From positions 1-56,260 of the forward strand of contig NZ_QUAK01000054.1 of assembly GCF_003429565.1 (NCBI RefSeq): 56,260 bases of DNA, in the 5' to 3' direction. This stretch comes from Streptomyces triticagri. GTDB lineage: Bacteria; Actinomycetota; Actinomycetes; Streptomycetales; Streptomycetaceae. The notes under the pieces are model-generated. The model was not told where the DNA came from. It made no database searches and was given only the letters and a program-made list of their open reading frames with translations. The position numbers and the translations under genes were made by a program. Shown here piece by piece: positions 15,975-25,376 of this stretch; positions within the stretch are counted from its first letter, which is position 1; the number at the start of each line of letters is the position of its first letter.

Positions 15975-18539
15975 TCAGAACATGCTCAGCAGTTGCTCCA
16001 CCGTCGGCTCCGCCATCGGTTCGCCGTCCGGCAGGGGCAGTTCGAACCAGACCGTCTTGCCGCGTGGCGTACGCCGTGAGCCCCAGCCCGCGCTGAGCAG
16101 ACCGACCAACTGCAGTCCGCGTCCGCCCTCGTCGGTGGCGCGGGCCCGGCGCCTGCGGGGCTGGACCAGGCCGGCGTCCCAGACCTCGCAGACCAGCGTC
16201 CGGTCGAGCAGCAGCCGGAGTCTGATCTCGCCCTCGCCGTACCGGAGTGCGTTGGTGACCAGTTCGCTGACCAGCAACTCCGTGGTGTCGACGAGGGATT
16301 CGAGATGCCAGCTCTGCAGGCGGGCGCGGGCCAGTTCGCGTGCCTTGCCGACCGAGCGCGGCTCGCGCGGCAGCGTCCAGTCGCCCACCGCATCCTGCGG
16401 CAGCCCCTGCACCCTGGCCACAAGGAGCGCGATGTCGTCCTCGCCGTGGTGGGTGTCGAGGGTGTTGAGGACGTGGTCGCAGACGTCCTCGAGGGCGGGG
16501 GCCGGATTGTCGATGGCGCTGCGCAGGGCGCGCAGGCCGTCGTCGAGCGGGTGGTCGCGGGACTCGACGAGGCCGTCGGTGTAGAGGGCGAGCAGGGCGC
16601 CCTCGGGGAGTTCGACCTCGACCTCCTCGAAGGGTTCGCCGCCCACCCCGAGCGGCATGCCCGGCGGCACGTCGAGCATCAGGGCCGCCTCGTCGGGCTC
16701 CACGAGTACGGGCGGCAGATGGCCGGCGTTGGCGAAGGTGCAGCGGCGGGTGACCGAGTCGTACACGGCGTACACGCAGGTGGCGAGGTAGACCTCGGAG
16801 GGGTCGGCATCGCGGCTGGTGGCCCCGGGCCTGGTGGCACCCGTGCGCTGGTGCCCCCAGGGGGTGCCGAGGCCGCGGGCGATCTCGTCGAGCGCGGAGA
16901 GCACCTCGGCCGGCTCCAGGTCGAGCAGGGCCAATGTCCGTACGGCGGTACGCAGTTCACCCATGGCGACCGCGGCGCGCAGTCCGCGGCCCATCACGTC
17001 GCCGACGACGAGGGCGGTGCGGTGGCCGGGCAGCTCGATGACGTCGAACCAGTCGCCGCCGACCTCGGTTGCCGCATTGCCGGGCAGATAGCGGCAGGCG
17101 ATGTCGAGGCCCGCGGCGGCGGGGTCGCCCGGGGGCAGCAGGGAGCGCTGCAGGATCAGGGCGCGCTCGTGCTCGCGGCGGTAGAGCCGGGCGTTGTCGA
17201 TGCAGACCGCGGCGCGGGCGGCGAGTTCCACGGCGAGCGCACGGTCCCGTTCGCCGAAGGGCTCGCTGCCCTTGGCGCGGGAGAAGCGGGCGAGGCCCAC
17301 GACGGTGTCGTGGGCGACCATCGGCACGGCGAGCGTGGAGTGGACGAGGCTGCCCGGCTCGGCGGGGACGATCGCGGGGCGCGCGGTGCGCAGCGCCTCG
17401 GCGTCGGCCGAGTTGAATCCGTAGTGGTGCACGGAGCCGACCGGGACCGGGTCCTCCTCGAGCGGTGCCTCGGAGACGGCGCTGGAGAAGGCGACCCGGC
17501 GCAGTTCCGCGCTGCCGCCGCCGGTGTTGGAGCGGGGGTGGCCGCCGATGCCGGGCGGTGCCTCGTCGCCGTCGAGGAGTCCTTGGTAGAGGTCGACGGA
17601 GCCCAGGTCGCAGAAGACCGGGACGGTCACGTCGAGCAGTTGGCGTGCGGTGGCCTCCAGGTCGAGGGAGTTGCCGATGCGGGCGCCGGCCTCGTTGAGC
17701 AGGGCCAGATTGCGGCGGGCGTGGGCCGCGTCGCGGGCGGCCGCGTGCCGGCGGGTGACGTCGGTGCCGAGGCCCGCGACACCGATGGGCCGGCCGGAAC
17801 CGCTGTGCACCCGGTAGAGGTTGATCGACCAGTGCCTGCGGTCCGAGGATCCGGGTGCGGGCCCGACGATCTGCATGTCCGTCACGGACTCGCCGGTCTC
17901 CAGGACTCGCTGCAGCTCGGCCGCCATCCGGTCGGCCTCCTTGCGCGGCAGATAGTCGTGTACGGTCCGCCCGCGGTGGTCGTCGGCGGCGCCGCCGAAG
18001 ACGGAGGCGAAGCGGCGGTTGGCGCGCTGGACCTTGAGGTCCGTGCCGAACAGCAGGAATCCGAAGGGTGATTGGCCGAATATGGCCTCCGATGCGGCGA
18101 TGTCGGTCTCGATACGGCGCAGGGCCCGTACGTCGACGACGATGCACACGGCGCCCTTCTCGCCGTCCTCGGTCTCGGTCGGCATCACATACACCTCGGC
18201 GACGCCGTCCATCGTGCCGTCGGCGGCGAGGCGGAAGGGGACGACACCGGTCCATTCGCGGCCGTCGAGGATCTCGCTGACCTTGCGGTGTCCGAGGTCA
18301 CGCAGCTCGGGCGGGACGAAGGCGTCGATCGGGTCCCGGCCGACGGCGTCCTGCGGCGGCACCCCGAAGAGTTCGGCGGCGCGGGTGCTCCACTGGTCGA
18401 CGAGTCCGTCGGGGCCGATGGAGAACGAAGCGATCTGCACGTAGTCGTAGATCGACCCGGGCGGGCTGCTCTGCCACATGATGTCGCCCGGCGTCCGGCC
18501 CTCCGCGGGCTCCTGCGCCCTGGCTGGTATCTCGCTCAC
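15975..18539 (-). CDS. PAS-PAS-GAF-SpoIIE phosphatase fused to anti-sigma-type kinase domain
   Basis: An 854-residue soluble signalling protein. Two PAS domains (about 25-135 and 140-265), a GAF domain (about 280-455) and a PP2C/SpoIIE phosphatase domain (about 465-695) can be traced. The phosphatase has EVGGDWFDVIELPG, VVGDVMGRGL, FANAGHLPPVLV, LALYTDGLVE and GEDDIALLV, with the metal-binding Asp residues present. The C-terminal 130 residues are a GHKL ATPase of the RsbW type (ELVTNALRYG, DEGGRGLQLV). Such fused proteins control anti-anti-sigma factor phosphorylation in actinomycetes. No sigma or anti-anti-sigma gene is adjacent. The GTG start has GGAGGGG upstream. Confidence 0.9.
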   Translation of the reverse strand: MSEIPARAQEPAEGRTPGDIMWQSSPPGSIYDYVQIASFSIGPDGLVDQWSTRAAELFGVPPQDAVGRDPIDAFVPPELRDLGHRKVSEILDGREWTGVVPFRLAADGTMDGVAEVYVMPTETEDGEKGAVCIVVDVRALRRIETDIAASEAIFGQSPFGFLLFGTDLKVQRANRRFASVFGGAADDHRGRTVHDYLPRKEADRMAAELQRVLETGESVTDMQIVGPAPGSSDRRHWSINLYRVHSGSGRPIGVAGLGTDVTRRHAAARDAAHARRNLALLNEAGARIGNSLDLEATARQLLDVTVPVFCDLGSVDLYQGLLDGDEAPPGIGGHPRSNTGGGSAELRRVAFSSAVSEAPLEEDPVPVGSVHHYGFNSADAEALRTARPAIVPAEPGSLVHSTLAVPMVAHDTVVGLARFSRAKGSEPFGERDRALAVELAARAAVCIDNARLYRREHERALILQRSLLPPGDPAAAGLDIACRYLPGNAATEVGGDWFDVIELPGHRTALVVGDVMGRGLRAAVAMGELRTAVRTLALLDLEPAEVLSALDEIARGLGTPWGHQRTGATRPGATSRDADPSEVYLATCVYAVYDSVTRRCTFANAGHLPPVLVEPDEAALMLDVPPGMPLGVGGEPFEEVEVELPEGALLALYTDGLVESRDHPLDDGLRALRSAIDNPAPALEDVCDHVLNTLDTHHGEDDIALLVARVQGLPQDAVGDWTLPREPRSVGKARELARARLQSWHLESLVDTTELLVSELVTNALRYGEGEIRLRLLLDRTLVCEVWDAGLVQPRRRRARATDEGGRGLQLVGLLSAGWGSRRTPRGKTVWFELPLPDGEPMAEPTVEQLLSMF

Positions 18540-18688
18540 GCGACCGTCCCCTCCAGCTCACCGCCGACCGACCGACCAAGTGCGTCCGGCGGCTTGCCCG
18601 CAGTATCCAGCACTACGGCTCCGCGCAACACCACGTTCACAGCTCCCGTCGACCTCGTCCATTTTCGGCCGAGCGAAGGAACCGGTGG

Positions 18689-19090
18689 TCAGCCGGGAGG
18701 CTGGGCCAGCTCGAACCACACGGTCTTCCCCGTCCTGCCGGGACGCGTACCCCAGCGACGGGCAGAACAGGCCACCAATTGCAGACCGCGCCCTGACTCG
18801 TCGTCCGTGCCGGCCGGCCGCTCCCTCGGCAGGTCCGGCAGCGGGTCGGAGACCTCGACGAGCAGCGGGGCGGTGGGGCCGGCCGGTCGGGACAGGCGGA
18901 CACCGATCGGGCCGGAGGCGTGGCGCAGGGAGTTGGTGACCAGCTCACTGACCAGCAGTGCGGTCACATCGGAGAGGGAGGCGAGCCCCCAGGCGGCCAG
19001 TTGTGCGCGCACGGCGCCGCGCGCCGTGCGCACTGCGCCCGGTTCCGCGGGAAAGGCCCACTCGGCGCAGTCGCCTTCGGTATCGAGCAC
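18689..19090 (-). CDS. RsbW-like ATP-binding protein (anti-sigma-type kinase)
   Basis: A 133-residue stand-alone GHKL ATPase domain with LLVSELVTNSLRHA (N box) and DDESGRGLQLVACSARRWG (G box), ending with GKTVWFELAQPPG. It closely matches the C-terminal domain of the adjacent multidomain phosphatase, including the GKTVWFEL ending, so the two are paralogues. It may compete or cooperate with that domain for the same partners. The GTG start is preceded by an unusual inverted repeat. Confidence 0.88.
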   Translation of the reverse strand: MLDTEGDCAEWAFPAEPGAVRTARGAVRAQLAAWGLASLSDVTALLVSELVTNSLRHASGPIGVRLSRPAGPTAPLLVEVSDPLPDLPRERPAGTDDESGRGLQLVACSARRWGTRPGRTGKTVWFELAQPPG

Positions 19091-19118
19091 GCGCGATCAC
19101 TTCCCAGTACGGCGAACA

Positions 19119-19147
19119 CCTGGTCCGATTTCATCGGATTTACCAGG
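19119..19147. promoter_or_regulatory. Nested inverted repeat upstream of the RsbW-like gene
   Basis: TCCGAT-TTC-ATCGGA is a perfect short palindrome. It sits inside a wider pair CCTGGT ... ACCAGG. It lies 29 bases upstream of the GTG start and could be an operator; no regulator is identified. Confidence 0.45.
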
Positions 19148-19239
19148 GCTATTCGGCACATACCCGGTATGCCACGGAATGTACCGCTGGCGTTCACTCA
19201 GATCGGTTCGCCCACTGCATGGATCGGGCCGCCGCCCGC

Positions 19240-19653
19240 TCAGCTCAGTTCGCCGCGCGACTTCAGGTCGTCGAAGAGCAGCTGGTCGACGGGGGCGACC
19301 GCCGGGCGGTCCGCGTAGCCGAACCAGGCCGTCTCCTCGATCTCGGCGGCCGCCGAGAGCGTGCCCCGGTAGTCGGCGGCGTAGCAGCTCATCCGGACCA
19401 GGACGCCGTCCGCCTCGCCGTGCGCCTGCGCCTCGTAGACACCGAGCGAGGCGGCGCTGGACTCGACGATGGCCACGCTGAGCTCCTCCTCGACCTCGCG
19501 GATCAGCGTCTGCAGATCGCTCTCGCCGTCCTCCCGCTTGCCGCCCGGGATGTAGAACACGTCCTTGCCGCGGGAGCGGGCGCAGAGGATCCGCCCGTCC
19601 TCCACCCGCACCCAGGCCACTGTGTCGATCAACGCCGCGCCCTCGTCCGTCAC
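19240..19653 (-). CDS. Nudix hydrolase
   Basis: A 137-residue Nudix-fold protein with Nudix box GGKREDGESDLQTLIREVEEEL. The catalytic REVEEE core is intact; the last small residue of the consensus is Ser instead of Gly. An N-terminal strand VAWVRVEDGRILCARSRG and YIPGGK precede it. Likely a nucleoside-diphosphate-type pyrophosphohydrolase; the substrate is not predictable. It starts with GTG and lies alone between promoters. Confidence 0.88.
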   Translation of the reverse strand: MTDEGAALIDTVAWVRVEDGRILCARSRGKDVFYIPGGKREDGESDLQTLIREVEEELSVAIVESSAASLGVYEAQAHGEADGVLVRMSCYAADYRGTLSAAAEIEETAWFGYADRPAVAPVDQLLFDDLKSRGELS

Positions 19654-19906
19654 CTCGGCCGGCCGTCGGCCGCCCCTTCCGGACGGGAGCCTACCGGTGC
19701 GGCCGGAGCTCGCGGCCGGCGTCGCGCGCCGGTGGCGCCGGAGGGGCGCACGACAGGCGCGCGACGGAGCACGCCGGTGGCAGAGGCGGGGCGTACGAGC
19801 CCGGGGGCGGGGCTGCCATACGCCGCCTCGCGGGGCGGCAGTCGGCCGAAAAGATGCGGCCGGATCCCCCGAAAAGATGCGGCGGTCGCGGACGGCCCGC
19901 CCGCGC
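19654..19906. other. Intergenic spacer with 15-base direct repeat
   Basis: No gene is seen in these 253 bases, which contain the promoter region of the Nudix gene. CCGAAAAGATGCGGC occurs at 19846-19860 and again at 19869-19883, a 23-base period (about two helical turns), close to the stop of the small SPOR-like gene. This could be a protein-binding site or a simple duplication. Confidence 0.6.
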
Positions 19907-20089
19907 TCAGCCCGTCTTCTGGCCGAGGCGCTCGACCCAGTAGACCTGCTGATGCTGGGAGCGGCCGCCGAGGGTGTCCACGATCCGCTGTGCCTCGGCC
20001 TTCGTCGCGTACCTGCCGATCCGGTAGCGGTTGCCGCTGTCGTCCTCGCGTATCACCAACCAGGGAAGTACTGCGCCGCTGTCGCTCAT
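19907..20089 (-). CDS. Small SPOR-like protein
   Basis: A 60-residue protein with WLVIREDDSGNRYRIGRYATKAEAQRIVD, the pattern of a minimal SPOR-type fold (strand - turn - YATKAEA helix - strand). Short proteins of this kind are common in Streptomyces. It has no signal peptide, so septal peptidoglycan binding is doubtful; the biochemical role is unknown. A G-rich ribosome site (GGGGAGGG) precedes the ATG. Confidence 0.8.
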   Translation of the reverse strand: MSDSGAVLPWLVIREDDSGNRYRIGRYATKAEAQRIVDTLGGRSQHQQVYWVERLGQKTG

Positions 20090-20242
20090 CTCGGCCCTCC
20101 CCGTGACGTCGATAACCGCCGGGCGGCGCCTGTCGTCGGGGGCGCCGTCGAAACCTCACTCCGCATATGCCCGAGCGTACGCCCGACCTTCACTCAGCGG
20201 ATACGGAATTGCACAATGAGGTACGCAACCAGCCATGCCTCA

Positions 20243-20270
20243 GGGGGCGCACGGAATCCCGCGCGCCCCC
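20243..20270 (-). terminator. Terminator hairpin after urtE
   Basis: GGGGGCGC pairs perfectly with GCGCCCCC around a 12-base loop, 20 bases beyond the urtE stop. It is the likely end of the urt operon transcript. Confidence 0.7.
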
Positions 20271-20290
20271 CTCTGGTCATCCCCCGCGCT

Positions 20291-21043
20291 TCAGACGCTG
20301 AGGGCCTCGCGCACCGCCCCGTGGGCCGACTCCCCGCCCGCCCCGCTGGAGGTGATACGGCCCGCCTCCAGGACGTAGTACCGGTCCGCGGCCCGCAGTG
20401 CGAAGCCGACGTGCTGCTCGACGAGGAGCACCGAGAGGCCGCCGCGCCGGGTCAGGGCGAGGATCGTCTCCTCGATCTCGGCGACGACCGACGGCTGGAT
20501 GCCCTCGGTGGGTTCGTCGAGCAGCAGCACCCGAGGCTCGGTCACCAGGGCACGGGCGAGGGCGAGTTGCTGGCGCTGCCCGCCGGAGAGCAGTCCGGCC
20601 CGGCGCCGGGACAGCTCGCGCAGCGCGGGGAACAGGTCGAGCGCCTCGTCCGTCGCCGCCCGTCCGCGGGCCCGTCCGTCGGCGACCAGGCGCAGATTCT
20701 CCGCGACGGTCAGCTGCGGGAAGCACTGCTGGCCCTGCGGTACGTATGCGAGCCCGCGGGCGACCCGCTGGTGCGGGGCCCGCCGTGTGACGTCCTCGCC
20801 GTCGAGCCGCACCCGGCCCGAGCGCGGGACGAGCAGCCCGGCGGCGGTCCTGAGCAGTGTGGACTTGCCGGCGCCGTTGTGCCCGAGCACCGCGGTGACG
20901 CCGTCGCGCGGGACCGAGACCGTCACCGCGTGCAGGACGGGGCTGCGCTGGTATCCGGCCCGTACGGCGTCGAGCTCGAGCGCCTCCGCGGGCTCACCTG
21001 CCGTGCTCCGCACGCCGGTCGCCTGCTCCGTCGTCGCCGTCAT
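20291..21043 (-). CDS. urtE: Urea ABC transporter ATPase UrtE
   Basis: A 250-residue LivF-type ATPase: Walker A GHNGAGKST, Q loop PQGQQCFPQLTV, signature LSGGQRQQLALARAL, Walker B VLLLDEPTEGIQPS, H-loop segment VLLVEQHV. The phrase DEPTEGIQPSVVAEIEE distinguishes UrtE from branched-chain amino-acid LivF. The ATG overlaps the urtD stop (ATGA). It powers high-affinity urea uptake with UrtD. Confidence 0.93.
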   Translation of the reverse strand: MTATTEQATGVRSTAGEPAEALELDAVRAGYQRSPVLHAVTVSVPRDGVTAVLGHNGAGKSTLLRTAAGLLVPRSGRVRLDGEDVTRRAPHQRVARGLAYVPQGQQCFPQLTVAENLRLVADGRARGRAATDEALDLFPALRELSRRRAGLLSGGQRQQLALARALVTEPRVLLLDEPTEGIQPSVVAEIEETILALTRRGGLSVLLVEQHVGFALRAADRYYVLEAGRITSSGAGGESAHGAVREALSV

Positions 21044-21807
21044 GGTGCCTCCCGCGGTTCGGGGGCCGGCGCTGCGGCGTGGCCCAGATAGACCTCCTGC
21101 ACCCGGGGGTCGGCCTGCACGTCCGCGACCGTCCCCTCGCTGAGCACCCGGCCGGCGTGCAGCACGCTCACGCTGCGCGCGAAGGACCGCATGAAGGCCA
21201 TGTCGTGCTCGATGACGACGACGGTGCGTTCCTCGGCGATCTGCCGGAGCAGTGCCCCGGTGGCGTCGCGTTCGTCCTGGCTCATGCCGGCCACCGGCTC
21301 GTCGAGCAGCAGCAGCCGTACGTCCTGGACCAGGAGCATCCCGATCTCCAGCCACTGCTTCTGCCCGTGGGCGAGCACGCCCGCCGGGCGCTCGGCGAGC
21401 TCCGCCAGGCCGATGGTGTCCAGGGCACGGGTGACCGGCTCGGGCACCGAGCGGCGGCGCCGGAGCAGGGTGCCCGCGCCGCGTCCCGCGCCGGCCGCGA
21501 TGTCCAGGTTCTGCAGCACCGTCAGCTCCTCGAAGACGGTGGCCGTCTGGAAGGTGCGGCCGATGCCGGCGCGCGCGATGTGGTGGACCGGACGGCCGAG
21601 CAGCTGCCGGCCGCCGAACTCGACGGAGCCGGTGGCGCGCACCAGACCGGTGACCGCGTCGACGAGGGTCGTCTTGCCCGCGCCGTTCGGGCCGATCAGG
21701 AAGCGCAGGTCGCCGGGTTGTACATCGAGGTCCACACCGTCCACGGCGGTGAATCCGTCGAAGGCCACCCGCAGTCCGCGGATCCTGAGGCCGGGCAGCT
21801 CGGTCAT
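21040..21807 (-). CDS. urtD: Urea ABC transporter ATPase UrtD
   Basis: A 255-residue LivG-type ATPase with Walker A GPNGAGKTT, FQTATVFEELTVLQNL after the Q loop, LAHGQKQWLEIGMLL in place of a canonical LSGGQ (the usual UrtD form) and Walker B LLLLDEPVAGM. The start overlaps the urtC stop by four bases (ATGA). Confidence 0.94.
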   Translation of the reverse strand: MTELPGLRIRGLRVAFDGFTAVDGVDLDVQPGDLRFLIGPNGAGKTTLVDAVTGLVRATGSVEFGGRQLLGRPVHHIARAGIGRTFQTATVFEELTVLQNLDIAAGAGRGAGTLLRRRRSVPEPVTRALDTIGLAELAERPAGVLAHGQKQWLEIGMLLVQDVRLLLLDEPVAGMSQDERDATGALLRQIAEERTVVVIEHDMAFMRSFARSVSVLHAGRVLSEGTVADVQADPRVQEVYLGHAAAPAPEPREAP

Positions 21808-22943
21808 GCGGTCACCCCCTCGGGCTTCTTGGCGGACGCGGGTACGGGGGCGGGCGCGGCATCGGCGCCGGCGCCGGGCACGTCCTCCGCATCGTCGGGC
21901 GCCGCACTCCGCCGCTCCCGCGCCTTCCGTACGAGAGAGGCGAGCCCGCCCGGCAGGAAGGCGAGCGCCACCACGAAGAGGAGACCCTGGAAGTACGTCC
22001 AGGCGCCCGGGAACTCCTCGGACAGTGTCGTCTTCGCCCACATCACGGCGATCGCCCCGAGGATCGCCCCGACGAGGCTGGCCCGCCCGCCGACCGCCGC
22101 GCCGATCACGAACTCGATGGACGGCACGATGCCGATCAGGGCGGGCGAGATGATCCCGACGGCGGGTACGAACAGGGCGCCCGCGAGTCCGGCCGCGCCG
22201 GCCGCCACCACGTACGCGACGAGCTTGACGCGGGCCGGGTCGTAGCCGAGGAAGCGGACGCGTTCCTCCGAGTCCCGTACGGCGACCAGGAGTTCGCCGT
22301 ACCGGCTGTGGATGAGCTGCCGGACGCCGGCGGCGACGGCGAGCAGGGCCGCGGCGATGACGAAGTACACCGTGCGCTGGTTGACCGGGTCGTTGAGGTC
22401 GTAGCCGAAGAAGCCCTGGATGTCGGTGAGGCCGTTGGTGCCGCCGGTGGTGGCCTGCCGGCCGATCAGCCAGAGGGCGAAGGCGGCGGCGAGCGCCTGG
22501 CTGAGGATCGCGAAGTACGCGCCCTTGACCCGGCGCCGGAAGACCAGCGTGCCGATCACCGCGGCGACCGCCATCGGAAGCAGCACGGTCGCCGCGAGGG
22601 CGAACAGCGGTGACTCGAACGGCCGCCACCACCAAGGGAGTTCACCCGTGGCTCCGTACAGGACCATGAAGTCCGGCAGCTCGCCGGGGCCGGCGTCGGC
22701 GAGTTTGAGGTGCATCGCCATCGCATAGCCGCCGAGGCCGAAGAACAGGCCCTGGCCGAGGGTGAGCAGCCCGCCGCGTCCCCAGGCGAGACAGATGCCG
22801 ACGGCGACGATGGCGATGCACAGGTACTTGGCGAGCAGCCCGAGCCGGAAGTCGGTGAGCAGCAGCGGGGCGGCCGCGAAGAGGAGCAGGGCGGCGCTGC
22901 CGAAGCCGGCGGCCGGGTGGGTGAGCAGCTTCGGGATGGTCAT
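21804..22943 (-). CDS. urtC: Urea ABC transporter permease UrtC
   Basis: A 379-residue LivM-type permease with about nine hydrophobic segments. CLAWGRGGLLTLGQGLFFGLGGYAMAMHL is the typical UrtC motif, and an 8-10 residue run TTGGTNGLTDIQ precedes the central loop. A Pro/Ala-rich tail of about 40 residues extends the C terminus. Its ATG overlaps the urtB stop (ATGA). Confidence 0.93.
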   Translation of the reverse strand: MTIPKLLTHPAAGFGSAALLLFAAAPLLLTDFRLGLLAKYLCIAIVAVGICLAWGRGGLLTLGQGLFFGLGGYAMAMHLKLADAGPGELPDFMVLYGATGELPWWWRPFESPLFALAATVLLPMAVAAVIGTLVFRRRVKGAYFAILSQALAAAFALWLIGRQATTGGTNGLTDIQGFFGYDLNDPVNQRTVYFVIAAALLAVAAGVRQLIHSRYGELLVAVRDSEERVRFLGYDPARVKLVAYVVAAGAAGLAGALFVPAVGIISPALIGIVPSIEFVIGAAVGGRASLVGAILGAIAVMWAKTTLSEEFPGAWTYFQGLLFVVALAFLPGGLASLVRKARERRSAAPDDAEDVPGAGADAAPAPVPASAKKPEGVTA

Positions 22944-23836
22944 ACCAGGCTCCGGGTGCGCAGCGTGTAGAGGCCCTGGGGCCGCCACTGGAGGAACGCG
23001 ACGATGCCGACGAGGACGAGCACCTTGGCGACGGACACGGTGGTCGAGTACTCGAGGACGGCCTGCAGTACGCCGAGGACGAAGGCGGTGATCACCGTCC
23101 CCTTCAGCCGGCCGAGCCCGCCGACCACGACGACCAGGAAGGCGTCGATGATGATGTTGGTGCCCATGGTCGGCCCGATCGGACCGACGAGGGTGAGGGC
23201 GACTCCGGCCACACCCGCGAGCCCCGAGCCGACGAAGAACGCCGTACGGTCCACGCGCGCGGTGGAGATGCCGGACACCTCGGCCAGATCGCGGTTCTGC
23301 ACGACGGCCCGGATGCGGCGGCCGAGCGGGGTGAGGGCGAGTACGAGGGCGAGGGCTGCCACCGCGGCCAGTGCGAGGCCGAGGATGAACAGCCGGCTGT
23401 TGGCGACCGTGAGCGGGTCGTCCCCGCCGATCAACGTGACGTTCCCGGTGAGGAGTTCGGGCGCCCGGGTCTGCACATTGGGCGCACCGAAGACGTCACG
23501 CGCGAGCTGCTGCAGCATCAGCGAGACGCCCCAGGTGACCAGGAGCGTGTCGAGCGGCCGCAGATAGAGGCGCCGGATGAGCAGCCATTCGAGCAGGGCG
23601 CCGAGCGTGCCGGCCACCGCGAAGGCGACGGGCAGCGCGAGAAGGAGCGAGAGGCCCGCGTCGCCAAGGGCCTTCTGCAGGACGTAGGTGGTGTAGGCGC
23701 CGGCCATGATGAACTCGCCGTGCGCCATGTTGATCACGCCCATCTGACCGAACGTCAGGGACAGGCCGAGGGCGATGAGCAGCAGGACGGCGCCGATGCT
23801 GATGCCGGTGAAGGACTGGCCGAGGATGACGGTCAT
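22940..23836 (-). CDS. urtB: Urea ABC transporter permease UrtB
   Basis: A 298-residue LivH-type permease with about eight helices; LTFGQMGVINMAHGEFIMAGAYTTYV is the UrtB signature. Its ATG shares one base with the urtA stop (TGATG). The C-terminal WRPQGLYTLRTRSLV is the normal family ending. Confidence 0.93.
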   Translation of the reverse strand: MTVILGQSFTGISIGAVLLLIALGLSLTFGQMGVINMAHGEFIMAGAYTTYVLQKALGDAGLSLLLALPVAFAVAGTLGALLEWLLIRRLYLRPLDTLLVTWGVSLMLQQLARDVFGAPNVQTRAPELLTGNVTLIGGDDPLTVANSRLFILGLALAAVAALALVLALTPLGRRIRAVVQNRDLAEVSGISTARVDRTAFFVGSGLAGVAGVALTLVGPIGPTMGTNIIIDAFLVVVVGGLGRLKGTVITAFVLGVLQAVLEYSTTVSVAKVLVLVGIVAFLQWRPQGLYTLRTRSLV

Positions 23837-25083
23837 CAGGACAGTCCCGAGGCCCAGTCGTATCCCTTGAGGTACGGGTCCGGCTCGATCGGCTTGCCGG
23901 AGTCCCAGATCTGCTCGATGAGTCCGTCGGCGCCGATGCGGCCGATGCGGGCGGTCTTGTGGATGTGCTGGGTGGGTCCGTCGACGGTGACCTCGCCCTC
24001 GGGGGCGGCGTAGGTGACTCCGTCGGCGGCGGCCTTCACCTTCTCCGGGTCGAAGGACTTCGCCTTCTCGACCATGGCCTTCCACAGGTGGACGGAGGTG
24101 TAGGCCGCCTCCATCGGGTCACTGGTCGGCTTGTCCTTGCCGTACTTGGCCTTGTACGCCTTGACGAACGCCGTGTTCTTCGCGCCCTTGGTGGTCTGGT
24201 AGTAGTTCCAGGAGGTCAGCTGGTCCTTGAGGTACTGCGGTCCGATGGACTTGACCTCCTCCTCGGCGATCGAGACGGAGACGACCGGCATCTTCGGGGC
24301 GGTCAGGCCCGCGGACTTGTACTCCTTGAAGAAGGCCACGTTGGAATCGCCGTTGAGGGTGTTGAAGACGGCGTCGGCCTTGGCGGCCTTGACCTTGTTG
24401 GCGATGGTGGAGAACTCGGTGGAGCCGAGCGGCGCGTAGTCCTCGCCGAGCACCTTCATGCCGTTGGCCTTCGCATAGGCCTTGATGACCTTGTTGGCGG
24501 TGCGCGGGAAGACGTAGTCGGAGCCGACCAGGTAGATCGACTTCTTGCCCTGGGACTTGAGGTAGTCGAGGGCCGGCACGATCTGCTGGTTGGTGGTGGC
24601 GCCGGCGTAGAAGATGTACGGGGACTGCTCGAGGCCCTCGTACTGGACGGGGTAGAAGAGCAGCGACCTGCTCTTCTCGAAGACGGGCTTGACCGCCTTG
24701 CGGCTTGCGGAGGTCCAGCAGCCGAAGGTGGCGACGACGCGGTCCTCCTTGATGAGCTTTCCGGCCTTCTCGGCGAAGGTCGGCCAGTCGGAGGCGCCGT
24801 CCTCGCCGACCGGGCGGATCTTCTTGCCGAGTACGCCGCCGTCCGCGTTGATCTCGTCGATGGCGAGCCGTATCGAGTCCCGTACGGTCACCTCGCTGAT
24901 CGCCATGGTGCCGGAGAGGGAGTTGAGCAGGCCGACCTTGACGGTGTCCCCGGAGGTGTCGGCCTCGACGCCCTTGGCGGTGGAGCTGCCGGTGTCGGTC
25001 TTGGCACCGCAGGCGGAGAGCACCATGGCGGCGGACAGGGCCACGGCCGGGGCCGCGACTCGACGTGGGAAGTACCTGGACAA
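23836..25083 (-). CDS. urtA: Urea-binding lipoprotein UrtA
   Basis: A 415-residue binding protein with lipobox VLSAC (Cys25). Urea-specific UrtA features are [51 protein letters not shown] and the [13 protein letters not shown] region. The start is TTG at 25083, decided by a perfect AGGAGG six bases upstream and by the signal peptide beginning there. It heads urtABCDE, all overlapping or nearly so. The urease genes are not in this window. Confidence 0.94.
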   Translation of the reverse strand: MSRYFPRRVAAPAVALSAAMVLSACGAKTDTGSSTAKGVEADTSGDTVKVGLLNSLSGTMAISEVTVRDSIRLAIDEINADGGVLGKKIRPVGEDGASDWPTFAEKAGKLIKEDRVVATFGCWTSASRKAVKPVFEKSRSLLFYPVQYEGLEQSPYIFYAGATTNQQIVPALDYLKSQGKKSIYLVGSDYVFPRTANKVIKAYAKANGMKVLGEDYAPLGSTEFSTIANKVKAAKADAVFNTLNGDSNVAFFKEYKSAGLTAPKMPVVSVSIAEEEVKSIGPQYLKDQLTSWNYYQTTKGAKNTAFVKAYKAKYGKDKPTSDPMEAAYTSVHLWKAMVEKAKSFDPEKVKAAADGVTYAAPEGEVTVDGPTQHIHKTARIGRIGADGLIEQIWDSGKPIEPDPYLKGYDWASGLS

Positions 25084-25191
25084 CGTCCACCTCCTGGCCC
25101 CGGGACGGGGCTCGTGAAACAGGGACCGAGAGCTCGCGGAGCGCGTCCTTGCGGACCTGCCCCGAGCGCGTCCACAGCCTCAAGCGGGCCT

Positions 25192-25207
25192 GTTTCCAAG
25201 GTGTTTC
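25192..25207 (-). promoter_or_regulatory. Candidate GlnR box upstream of urtA
   Basis: On the minus strand the sequence reads GAAAC-N6-GAAAC, close to the actinomycete GlnR consensus gTnAc-n6-GaAAc (one mismatch in the first half). It lies about 110 bases upstream of urtA in a 293-base gap that otherwise holds the promoters. Nitrogen control of urea uptake by GlnR is known in related bacteria; control here is inferred. Confidence 0.5.
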
Positions 25208-25376
25208 ACGGCACTTTCCCGTGCGTATATTCGCCCGCGGCCGACGCCTGTCTCACCCTTCGGACGGGCGGTGGGGTCGGTCGTCGTATACGGAGGACAG
25301 GCAGCGGTGTACCGGTAACGGCATTGCGGTAACGGGCAGTTCACCGTCGGCCCCCGCGACGGGCGGCGGCTGTCCG

